DNA from: Acidobacteriota bacterium
Lineage (GTDB): Bacteria; Acidobacteriota; Terriglobia; UBA7540
Direction of reading: 5' to 3'
NCBI GenBank assembly: GCA_021827245.1
Contig: JAKAWN010000416.1
Span: forward strand, 1-5,984
DNA length: 5,984 nucleotides
Of this stretch, positions 1 to 5,313 are shown piece by piece. The notes beneath the pieces are model-generated. The model saw nothing but the letters and a program-made list of their open reading frames with translations, did no database searches and was not told where the DNA came from. Position numbers and translations under genes: made by a program. Positions within the stretch are counted from its first letter, which is position 1, and each line of letters begins with the position of its first letter.

Positions 1-129
1 AAGGCCACAACGCCCGAACCCACGCATCGCGAAATCTACGCCACGCTCCGCATCCCGACCGAGGTCATCAAACCTGTCAGGACGTGGACACGCCAAACGG
101 ATAGTGACGAAAAAAATCTTAAGTTATAG
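1..129 (+). CDS. C-terminal tail of an unrecognised protein, cut by the window edge
   Basis: Frame 1 is open from the first base to a TAG at 127-129 and gives 42 residues rich in Thr, Arg and Lys (it contains EIYATLRIPTEVIKP). The codons look plausible, but I do not recognise the family, and no motif identifies a function. A transposase tail is possible but unsupported. The next 159 bases (130-288) separate it from the convergent oxidoreductase gene and show no clear terminator or gene. The evidence for coding is only the open frame and its reasonable composition, so it may be spurious. Confidence 0.33.
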   Translation, partial: KATTPEPTHREIYATLRIPTEVIKPVRTWTRQTDSDEKNLKL

Positions 130-288
130 AAAATGCAGGATCAGACCCTGAAATGTGTGGAAGTTGGGCTAATCAAGGGATTCCGCGAGGCGGGATGTGA
201 CCGTTATCGGGAGATGCCAGGTCCGTGGTACCCGGATTTCAGGCAATCTACCAAATACCGACCAGCGGTCCGGCGCACGCATCTGCTG

Positions 289-1476
289 CTAGGCAAGCGG
301 AATGTCGACCTCAGCCCCGCGGCGCTCGGCTGACAAATAGGCGCTATAGAGCACCGCGATGCTGTCAGAAGCCAGAGCGCCATTCGCTAGCGGCTCGCGA
401 TGGTCCCGAATAGCTTCAAGAAAATCCTGGAACTCCTGCGGGTAACCGTGCTGCCAGTCCTCGTCCGGCGCCGGATGGCTCCATCCCTGCTTGGTTGAGA
501 TCTTCTCCGTCACATACACGTCCTTGAAGAAATCCTCTTTGGGATTAAAGGTTTCGAGAGCATCAATCGGGTTCAGATTGCAGCGGGTCCGATGGTTGTT
601 GGCAAAAACTTCAAGCCAGTTGTGGACACCGCCGAGAACGAGTTCTGAAGAGAAAATATCGGCTACCGTTCCGTCGGTGAACGTAATGTGTATCTGGCTG
701 TAGTCTTCAATGTCTTCGTAATCCCGTCGAATGAAGCCCGCGTCCTGAAAGTCTTTCAAGCGCGTGATTTCATGCGTACGGGCGGACACAGTGGCGGGCC
801 GGATGGGTTTGCCGTCCCGAGCTCTTCCTTCCGCGATTTTCAGGTAGAGCGCCACCGACAGTGGGTGGCAAGCCTTGCCCACGATTGAGCCGCCACCTGA
901 AAATTTCCACATTCCGTAGTAGGGAGAATGTGATCCGCTGTGGGACGCGCCGCCGATCTGCCAGAGGATCTGCCCGCCGCTTTTTTCGATGATCTCCCGC
1001 TCCTTCTGGATGGAGGGAGCATAGACCCAGTCTTCGGCGTAACCGATCATTTTGCCGCTTTTGCGCGCAGCCTCCAGAATGCGGCGGCAACTCGCCATCG
1101 CCTCGCGCAACATTATTTCCTTGGGAAAAGTATTTCCACGAAATTCCACCCCGTCAGTCTTTGGGAGACCATAGTAACCGGTAAAGGGCTTTTCGATAAT
1201 GACGTGCTTGCCCTGCTTCAGGGCTTCAACCGCCACGGTTTCATGGCTGGAGCCTGGGGTGCAAACGTCGATCACGTCTGCGGCGTCACACAACTGCTGA
1301 AGAGAGTCAAAGGCCTTGACCCCATAGTCCTGTGCAAACTTCTGGCGCGAGGCCGGGCCATGTGAAATGACGCCTGTGACGACGAGAGGAACGCCATACA
1401 CTCTCTGGTAGCCCTTCATATGAAACCGCGCGGCGAAACCCGCTCCGGCAATGCCAATTCGAATAGGATGTGTCAT
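289..1476 (-). CDS. Gfo/Idh/MocA-family NAD(P)-dependent oxidoreductase
   Basis: This 395-residue cytoplasmic enzyme belongs to the glucose-fructose oxidoreductase/inositol dehydrogenase/MocA family, which oxidises or reduces sugars and sugar-like alcohols with NAD(P). The N-terminal Rossmann motif GAGFAARFH is at residues 11-19, CTPGSSH is at 72-78, and the family hallmark EKP is at 95-97. A 25-30 residue insertion follows EKP (about 100-128), before the helix that normally comes next. The substrate-domain signature is GGGSIVGKACH (194-204): His204 is kept, but the usual Asp four residues after the glycines is Gly200. The start is supported by GGAG six bases upstream (complement of 1483-1486). 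It is longer than the 330-370 residues common in the family, because of the insertion. The exact substrate cannot be read from the sequence. It stands alone, with no same-strand neighbour within 280 bases downstream or about 2 kb upstream. Confidence 0.93.
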   Translation of the reverse strand: MTHPIRIGIAGAGFAARFHMKGYQRVYGVPLVVTGVISHGPASRQKFAQDYGVKAFDSLQQLCDAADVIDVCTPGSSHETVAVEALKQGKHVIIEKPFTGYYGLPKTDGVEFRGNTFPKEIMLREAMASCRRILEAARKSGKMIGYAEDWVYAPSIQKEREIIEKSGGQILWQIGGASHSGSHSPYYGMWKFSGGGSIVGKACHPLSVALYLKIAEGRARDGKPIRPATVSARTHEITRLKDFQDAGFIRRDYEDIEDYSQIHITFTDGTVADIFSSELVLGGVHNWLEVFANNHRTRCNLNPIDALETFNPKEDFFKDVYVTEKISTKQGWSHPAPDEDWQHGYPQEFQDFLEAIRDHREPLANGALASDSIAVLYSAYLSAERRGAEVDIPLA

Positions 1477-2051
1477 TGTCAGCTCCGGGAAGATTTTAAT
1501 AATGTTACCTGGCCGTTTGCAAGAAGGTTGGCCGCCGCCGGCCGCCCTGTTGCATTGAACTACTTATCAACGGGGCGCGAAAGGAATTCCGGGCGGTGAC
1601 TCAGTTCGTTTCGTATTCTGTGGCAGGGGCATCTTGGCCGTGTGTTTTGAGCGCAGCACGAGCGCGGACTCCCGTGCCACCAATCAATTTGAGTCACGAC
1701 CAAACTCCGACGTCGTAATTTCCCGAGGTATTGACCGGATGCCGCCGTGTCAGTCGTGGGCGGACGATTCCTTTCTGTGGCGGGTTTGCGGCCATTCGCA
1801 ATATAATTGCACGAAGCTGAGAGAACAGGTCTGGGTCCCGTTGGCCGTCATGATCGCGAAGGCGGTTTTGCTTTCTTGGCGTGTGTGGAAGGCCTGACGC
1901 GAGTGTGCTGCCCCGAGCCCGGCGAAGCGTCCACCTCCGTGCAAGCCGGCCAGTCGCAGGATTCTTTAGAAGTTGCTGGTCTCTATATGGCAGGGGGCGA
2001 TTCTTTTCGACGGCCTGTCAGCATATTTCCAAGGAGTGGAAGAGAACGACG
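1477..2051. other. 575-base intergenic region with no supported gene
   Basis: This stretch separates the leftward oxidoreductase gene from the rightward zinc-ribbon gene, so promoters for both should lie here. I see only weak candidates. A TATAAT lies at 1802-1807 without a matching -35 box. An AT-rich patch at 1493-1506 upstream of the oxidoreductase could contribute to its promoter. Open frames crossing it have odd composition and no family resemblance. It may contain decayed sequence, but no remnant is recognisable by eye. Confidence 0.5.
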
Positions 2052-2357
2052 ATGAGCATCATCAACATGTTTAAGAAGATTGACAGGAACCGCTGGTTTG
2101 TATGTCACAACTGCCTGATGCACAACAGCCATGACGCTTTGAATTCCATCTTTTACTCCGAAAGCCCCAAGGTGAACGTGCTGGGGCGGCCCACAATGAT
2201 CTGCCCTCGCTGTAATGATGCCAATACTCGCTCATTCCAGGAACTCAAAGAGGAAGGATCGGAGTCGGCACTCTGGGGGCTTGAACGTATCGTGAAGAAA
2301 CATCCCCGCAGCCAGTTTCTTGTGAAACCCGCCAGCCAGAAAACCTCTGTGAATTGA
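2052..2357 (+). CDS. Small protein with two CxxC pairs (putative zinc ribbon)
   Basis: This is a 101-residue soluble protein of unknown function. It has C18-x2-C21 (VCHNCLMH) and C51-x2-C54 (ICPRCN), 29 residues apart, which is the usual spacing pattern for a zinc ribbon or treble-clef knuckle binding one Zn. Two histidines (H24, H27) lie just after the first pair. The C-terminal third is charged and has no membrane segment or signal peptide. I chose the ATG at 2052 because the protein-like composition begins there; the frame stays open further upstream but reads as low-quality sequence. AAGGAG at 2031-2036 is rather distant (15 bases), and GGAAGAG at 2038-2044 may serve instead. The left end of an IS200-type element begins within about 30 bases of its stop. 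Nucleic-acid binding is plausible for a zinc ribbon but is not shown. Confidence 0.72.
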   Translation: MSIINMFKKIDRNRWFVCHNCLMHNSHDALNSIFYSESPKVNVLGRPTMICPRCNDANTRSFQELKEEGSESALWGLERIVKKHPRSQFLVKPASQKTSVN

Positions 2358-2384
2358 CGGCAGCTAGCGCATCTTAGGAGGCGT

Positions 2385-2399
2385 CCCGGCTCTGCCGGG
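2385..2399 (+). repeat. Subterminal hairpin of the IS200/IS605 left end
   Basis: CCCGGC-TCT-GCCGGG forms a perfect 6-bp stem with a 3-base loop, extendable by a T·G wobble. It is not followed by a T-run, so it is a poor intrinsic terminator for the zinc-ribbon gene. Its position about 90 bases before tnpA suits the imperfect palindrome that TnpA binds in this family. The assignment is inference from position and shape. Confidence 0.55.
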
Positions 2400-2425
2400 G
2401 TGGCAGTAGAAGTTTGACAGATCCG

Positions 2426-2492
2426 GGAGTCCATCGCGGAAACTCCAAAACGTGAGCCGCCAAAGCACACGTAAAGGCGATCCACGATGGAC
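2426..2492 (+). promoter_or_regulatory. Structured tnpA leader that can hide the start codon
   Basis: GTCCATCG (2429-2436) is exactly complementary to CGATGGAC (2485-2492), and the second arm contains the tnpA ATG (2487-2489). Inside lie ACGTG (2450-2454) paired with CACGT (2468-2472), and the likely ribosome site AAAGG (2473-2477). A competing local hairpin GGAGT (2426-2430)/ACTCC (2442-2446) overlaps the first arm. In Salmonella IS200 a leader stem-loop is known to sequester the tnpA ribosome site; this arrangement looks analogous. The pairings are visible in the sequence; the regulatory role is inferred. Confidence 0.55.
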
Positions 2493-2533
2493 GAGAGAGA
2501 AAGCTTAAACCACACGCAGTGGGAGTGCAAATA
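2487..2533 (+). pseudogene. tnpA: N-terminal fragment of IS200/IS605 TnpA transposase, split by the intron
   Basis: The frame reads MDERESLNHTQWECK and then TA, the first two bases of a Tyr codon. This matches the characteristic N-terminus of IS200-type TnpA proteins, where a run like WECKYHVVFIPK leads into the first beta strand of the Y1 transposase fold. The reading stops exactly where the group II intron begins (2534). AAAGG at 2473-2477 is nine bases upstream of the ATG. The HUH motif and the catalytic Tyr would be further along and are absent. No continuation of tnpA is seen after the intron remnant, so this copy cannot make transposase even if the intron spliced. Confidence 0.85.
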
Positions 2534-2893
2534 GTGCGTCGGCATAAACCGGCAAGGTGTAGTGAATGAAAGAGTGATACGTTGAAGGATTAGCGACCCG
2601 CAACGGCCGCGAGTCATGCGGTGTTCCTCGCAAGGGCAGCGTCGAAGCGTTGACAGGGAACGTGCGGGCCAGGCATCGAGCCGCGAAAGCTCCCAAACTT
2701 CGGGACGTCGACGCCGTTATTTGAAGCGGAAGGCTACATCCGGGGCGCTGATATCGCGAGGTACTACCGAGTCCTGCGCGGTCGGAGACCCTGTGCACGT
2801 ACGGAAGCACTTTGCGCGGGAGCCGGGAGATCCCGGGTTCGCCCAGGGCAACAGTGCGCTGGGACGTATCGGGAAGTCTAAGGACACGCGCCG
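2534..2893 (+). ncRNA. Group II intron ribozyme, domain I region with EBS1 and EBS2
   Basis: TATTTG at 2718-2723 (EBS1) is the exact reverse complement of CAAATA at 2528-2533, the six exon bases directly before the intron (IBS1). EBS1 sits in the loop of a small hairpin closed by CCG (2714-2716)/CGG (2727-2729), the usual presentation. CTCCCA at 2690-2695 (EBS2) is the exact reverse complement of TGGGAG at 2520-2525 (IBS2); one further G·U pair is possible. EBS2 lies 22 bases upstream of EBS1, as in typical domain I. The CCC of EBS2 could alternatively pair locally with GGG at 2702-2704, so EBS2 is less certain than EBS1. Structure seems to continue into the ORF: CGGACCT (2902-2908) pairs with AGGTCCG (2939-2945). 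Confidence 0.85.
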
Positions 2894-3540
2894 ATGATGA
2901 ACGGACCTGGGAAGTCGGACAGACCCGAAGTACCTGCGAGGTCCGCGAACAATGCCAAAGTGCTGGCAGCGGAGGGGGTAGAGGGAAGGGGTCTGGCTAA
3001 AGGGAACCTGCCTCAGCAAAACGGGTCCCGGACGCTGAGCCGGGCAGACGCGCCCAGTGCGCTGGAGCGGGTACGCCAAGCAGCAAAGAAGGATAAGAAG
3101 GTGCGGTTCACTGCGCTCCTGCACCACATCTATGACCTGAAGGCGCTTCGCATGGCCTACTTCAGTTTGAAGAAGGAAGCCGCGCCGGGCGTGGACGGGG
3201 AGACGTGGCGGCACTACGGCGAGGAACTGGGGAAGAATCTCCAAGACCTTTCCGCAAGGCTGAGGCGAGGAGCGTACCGGGCCAAGCCGGTTCGCAGGGT
3301 GTACATCCCCAAGGCCGACGGGCGGCAGAGGCCGCTCGGTGTAATGGCGCTGGAAGATAAGATCGTTCAGCGCGCGCCGGTCGAGGTGCTGAACGCCATC
3401 TACGAAACTGACTTCCTCGGCTTCTCTTATCTTACGGGTTCCGGCCGGGGCGCAGCCCGCATCGTGCGCTGGATGCGCTCTACACGGGACTGCTGAGGAG
3501 AAAGGTGAATTGGGTGCTCGACCTTGATATTCGTGGCTAA
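2894..3540 (+). pseudogene. Group II intron reverse transcriptase/maturase, frameshifted and truncated
   Basis: The ORF starts at ATG 2894, nine bases after AAGGA (2880-2884). After a basic N-terminal segment of about 55 residues it reads as a group II intron reverse transcriptase: ALERVRQAAKKDKKVRFTAL (57-76), AAPGVDGETW (96-105), and RRVYIPKADGRQRPLG (134-149) with ALEDKIVQR (152-160), which are the first finger motifs. The original frame is lost after Y179 and ends at codon 200 (TGA 3494-3496). A 5-bp tandem duplication at 3425-3434 explains this: removing one copy restores YGFRPGRSPHRALDALY and later VNWVLDLDIRG (3433-3537). The restored frame meets TAA at 3538-3540, right after the motif carrying the first catalytic Asp. 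The YADD motif, thumb, maturase domain and any endonuclease domain are absent. Intact relatives have more than 400 residues. Confidence 0.93.
3425..3434 (+). repeat. 5-bp tandem duplication causing the frameshift
   Basis: TCTTA occurs twice in a row (3425-3429 and 3430-3434) inside the codons for the conserved GFSYGFRPG motif. Deleting one copy gives TTC TCT TAC GGG, which reads F-S-Y-G and joins both halves of the reverse transcriptase in one frame. This looks like a recent slippage or polymerase error. Confidence 0.9.
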
Positions 3541-3596
3541 TGCGCAATCTCTGTCATCATTGCAACTCCAGTCGGAGGTCCGCCACTTGGGACACT

Positions 3597-4586
3597 CTAG
3601 CGCAGCACACCGATGTCTTTCAGGATTCCACGCAGTGTTCCTTTCTCTTCATCACTCAGGTCATCCCCCGGTCCGCGCACAGGCCCTCCGGCCAGCCCCA
3701 TGACTTCCAACGCCGCCTTGAGAATGCCCACGTAAATGTGGCCTGACGTAAAGCCGGGAAGCACCCACGGGTCGCGACCGCGGTGCTGTGCGCACACGCC
3801 GGCGAATTCATATAGACGCCCGGTCTTAACGGCGATCTCTCGCACTCGCCGGAAATCACAGGCATCGGCAGCTTCGAGCAGCGCCAGAGACAGCTCCGGG
3901 GCAAAGTTGGCTGTCCAGGAAACGAAGCCGGGACACCCAAGCGCTGCCGCGTAAGCGAACTGGAGATCGCCCAGCCCGCACACAACAGTCATTTTGGCGG
4001 GATCTACCGCGTCGCGCATAGCCTTGAAAAGAGTGACTTCGGCCGTATTCTCCTTGTCGGCCACAATGTTCGGGTGCTCGGCGCAACGTGCCATGAGGTG
4101 AGGCGGTATCCAAAGCTTCGATACCACCGGATTGTTGTAGATCATCACCCCGACGTGCAGGGCGTCAGCGAGTCGAAGGAAATGCCGGGCAAGTCCCTCT
4201 TCGCTTGGGACGTGGTAATACGGCAAGACAACCTGCACACCGTCAGCTCCTGCTTTCTCCGCAGCCTGCGACAGGGAGATCGTCTGCTCGGTGCCCGCCT
4301 CGGCGGTGCCCGCGACTACGGGTATTGCGCCTGCTGCCGTGTCGATCACAGCTTCGATCACCTTGATACGCTCGGCGTCCGAGAGCGCGTAGGCCTCGCC
4401 CGTGCTACCCGTCGGTACGAGTACGAATCGGCGTCCCTTGCACTTGTCGATGAGAAACTGCGTGTTGGCTCGCAAACCAGCGATGTCGAGGCTCCCGTCT
4501 GAGTTGAAAGGGGTCGCCTGAACGATGGTTACGCCCTTGATCCTTTCGCGCATTGTTTCCGGAATGATGGCCATTTCAGTCTCCAT
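3597..4586 (-). CDS. DapA/NanA-superfamily aldolase or lyase (dihydrodipicolinate synthase-like)
   Basis: This 329-residue (beta/alpha)8 enzyme is of the class I Schiff-base aldolase superfamily, which cleaves or condenses pyruvate-type keto acids. GSTGE is at 60-64, LPYYHVPSEEGL at 121-132, YNNP at 150-153 and the Schiff-base lysine K178 in NIVADKENT. All keep a constant +17 offset from the E. coli DapA residues Thr44/Thr45, Tyr107, Tyr133 and Lys161, so the catalytic set is complete. The position of DapA Arg138, which holds the aspartate-semialdehyde carboxylate, is Val155, and no lysine-pathway gene is nearby. A sugar-acid or other keto-acid lyase is therefore more likely than lysine biosynthesis. 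Both ends are extended relative to the 292-residue E. coli DapA. Codon 5 (ATG at 4572-4574) has GGAG six bases upstream and may be the true start. It overlaps the upstream NifX-like gene, so translation is probably coupled. Confidence 0.93.
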   Translation of the reverse strand: METEMAIIPETMRERIKGVTIVQATPFNSDGSLDIAGLRANTQFLIDKCKGRRFVLVPTGSTGEAYALSDAERIKVIEAVIDTAAGAIPVVAGTAEAGTEQTISLSQAAEKAGADGVQVVLPYYHVPSEEGLARHFLRLADALHVGVMIYNNPVVSKLWIPPHLMARCAEHPNIVADKENTAEVTLFKAMRDAVDPAKMTVVCGLGDLQFAYAAALGCPGFVSWTANFAPELSLALLEAADACDFRRVREIAVKTGRLYEFAGVCAQHRGRDPWVLPGFTSGHIYVGILKAALEVMGLAGGPVRGPGDDLSDEEKGTLRGILKDIGVLR

Positions 4587-4936
4587 TCTCTTCTCTCTTC
4601 AGCAGTGCTGCCGGGCATGAGAAATTGCGCAGACTCCAGGTCGCCGGCTAGGTATGCAGGCAGGACTTCATCAACTCTGCCGCTAACGAAAGGGATGACA
4701 TCGATCCCAATCCTGGCCAGGCACTCTGCGAGCGAGCGCGAAATCGCTCCACAAATCAACACATTCACCCCGAGCGACTCCAGCCGCCGGGCGCGGTTCA
4801 CGGGAACCGCCTCCTCAAGGACAAGCTCGGTGCGTGCAACCTCTCGCTTATCGTGGTACTCAAGCAATAAGAGGTGACGCGCAAAATCAAAAGCCGTCGA
4901 AACCCGGCCGTCCGTGACCGGTATCGCGACCTTCAT
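4529..4936 (-). CDS. NifX/NifB-type dinitrogenase FeMo-cofactor-binding-fold protein
   Basis: This 135-residue protein carries one Nitro_FeMo-Co fold (about residues 1-102), the ribonuclease H-like domain of NifX, NafY and the NifB C-terminus, which carries Fe-S or Fe-Mo precursor clusters. It starts MKVAIPVTDGRVS, has VNVLICGAISRSLAECLARIG (57-77) and ends the domain with AYLAGDL (94-100). In many relatives a His follows the N-terminal Ser (SxHFG); here the stretch is STAFDFA, so that candidate metal ligand is missing. Cys62 and Cys72 remain. A basic tail (111-135) follows the domain. The start is set by AGGAG (complement of 4944-4948) seven bases before the ATG; the frame is open further upstream, but that part has no family similarity. 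No nif structural genes are present, so it is probably one of the stand-alone members found in anaerobes. It overlaps and probably co-transcribes with the DapA-like gene. Confidence 0.88.
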   Translation of the reverse strand: MKVAIPVTDGRVSTAFDFARHLLLLEYHDKREVARTELVLEEAVPVNRARRLESLGVNVLICGAISRSLAECLARIGIDVIPFVSGRVDEVLPAYLAGDLESAQFLMPGSTAEERREWRLKWPSFRKQCAKGSRA

Positions 4937-4943
4937 AAATGTA

Positions 4944-4948
4944 CTCCT
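4944..4948 (-). promoter_or_regulatory. Ribosome binding site of the NifX-like gene
   Basis: The minus-strand AGGAG sits seven bases before the ATG at 4936. It decides the start at MKVAIPV rather than the longer open frame that begins at 5119. Confidence 0.8.
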
Positions 4949-5046
4949 GAATGGGAGTAGAGCAAGTTTCGTTCCAGCGCGCACGTGGAGAATTGGGCGG
5001 TCTCTGATTCGCAAAGAAATCTGCTGGGTTGCATTGCGAAAGGCCC

Positions 5047-5060
5047 TGCAAACTGCGAGG
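5047..5060 (+). repeat. 14-bp direct repeat, copy 1
   Basis: TGCAAACTGCGAGG here matches TGCAACCTGCGAGG at 5358-5371 in 13 of 14 positions, in the same orientation. It lies three bases before the first GGTTGC-N6-GCAACC dyad. Its first seven bases are a near-match to the half-site TGCAACC. Confidence 0.7.
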
Positions 5061-5063
5061 ATT

Positions 5064-5081
5064 GGTTGCGGGTATGCAACC
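5064..5081. promoter_or_regulatory. Putative operator: dyad GGTTGC-N6-GCAACC, site 1
   Basis: GGTTGC (5064-5069), spacer GGGTAT, GCAACC (5076-5081) is a perfect 6+6 inverted repeat of 18 bp, a size expected for a dimeric helix-turn-helix regulator. It lies 128-145 bases upstream of the NifX-like start, with an extra half-site GGTTGCA at 5027-5033 nearer the gene. The same dyad with the same spacing recurs at 5314-5331. No matching regulator gene is in the window, and I cannot name the family. Confidence 0.6.
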
Positions 5082-5140
5082 TCCATGCAGAGTACGACGC
5101 AAACCATCCACCAGGCCATGATGGTCGACGTCTCCTTTCA

Positions 5141-5281
5141 TCAGCGAATCACGAGTATTCGCCTGACAGCTATGCGTGCCCTCTTGCTTACCTCCTTATC
5201 GACGTCAACTTCGAACTGGTCGTGCTTCAGGGAATTGCACAGCTTCTCGAGGGTGTTCATCTTTATGTAGTCGCACGCGGC
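5141..5281 (-). pseudogene. nadA: C-terminal remnant of quinolinate synthase NadA
   Basis: NadA is the Fe-S enzyme that condenses iminoaspartate with dihydroxyacetone phosphate to make quinolinate for NAD synthesis. The last 44 codons before TGA (5141-5143) read CDYIKMNTLEKLCNSL, followed by a FEVDVDKEVSKRARIAVRRI segment. This resembles the C-terminus of NadA, where CPxMKMNTLEKL carries the third cluster cysteine and a charged ERA-R-I-RML helix ends the protein. The cysteine codon is at 5273-5275. Upstream of about 5281 the frame continues to an ATG at 5398, but the sequence has no NadA similarity; it runs into the GGTTGCA dyad region. A whole NadA has 300-370 residues, so more than 80 percent is gone. 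It lies between two putative operators. Confidence 0.75.
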
Positions 5282-5313
5282 CACCAGCAGGCTAAAGGCA
5301 CTTTGTAACCGCT

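Larger units (their letters stand above)
2381..2533 (+). mobile_element. Left-end fragment of an IS200/IS605-family insertion sequence
   Basis: This segment has the layout of an IS200/IS605 left end: a small subterminal hairpin (2385-2399), a long structured leader, and then the start of the tnpA transposase (2487). These elements move as single-stranded circles using a Y1 tyrosine transposase that recognises subterminal hairpins, and they lack inverted terminal repeats. The exact tip is not resolvable by eye; it should lie between the zinc-ribbon stop (2357) and the hairpin. The element is interrupted at 2534 by a group II intron. Its remaining transposase and right end are not found in the window, so it is dead. 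Confidence 0.75.
2534..3537 (+). mobile_element. Group II intron, 5' half only
   Basis: The 5' end GTGCG (2534-2538) matches the group II consensus GUGYG, and the following stem GTCGG/CCGGC (2538-2542 with 2549-2553) resembles the opening of bacterial domain I. The insertion site is proven by guide pairings with the 5' exon (see the ribozyme entry). A reverse transcriptase/maturase frame follows, as expected for a domain IV ORF. The element ends abruptly near 3537, within the reverse transcriptase sequence. Most of the protein, ribozyme domains V and VI and the 3' exon are missing, so splicing and retrohoming are impossible in cis. An intact relative would be expected to be about 2 kb or more. 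Confidence 0.9.

Noticed and set aside
940..1365. 141-residue open frame on the plus strand
   Set aside because: It is antisense to the oxidoreductase, which carries the Rossmann and EKP motifs.
1802..1807. TATAAT as a promoter -10 box
   Set aside because: No acceptable -35 box lies 16-18 bases upstream, and it is about 245 bases from the next gene.
1881..2051. 57-residue N-terminal extension of the zinc-ribbon protein
   Set aside because: The composition is Arg/Ser/Pro-rich without pattern, and the ATG at 2052 with purine-rich sequence ahead is a better start.
2385..2399. Intrinsic terminator of the zinc-ribbon gene
   Set aside because: The stem is good, but no T-run follows; its place in the IS left end explains it better.
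2153..2617. 154-residue open frame on the minus strand
   Set aside because: It crosses the zinc-ribbon gene, the IS leader and the intron boundary in antisense, so it has no plausible unity.
2717..3547. 276-residue open frame on the minus strand
   Set aside because: It lies antisense to the group II ribozyme and reverse transcriptase, has Arg/Pro/His-rich composition, and shows no family motif, whereas the plus strand reads a clear reverse transcriptase.
3568..3579. Terminator hairpin downstream of the aldolase gene
   Set aside because: CTCC-AGTC-GGAG is only a 4-bp stem and lacks a following T-run on the relevant strand.
4074..4502. 142-residue open frame on the plus strand
   Set aside because: It is antisense to the aldolase gene; its codon pattern reflects the opposite strand.
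4937..5119. 61-residue N-terminal extension of the NifX-like protein
   Set aside because: Family similarity begins at MKVAIPV, and AGGAG sits seven bases ahead of that ATG.
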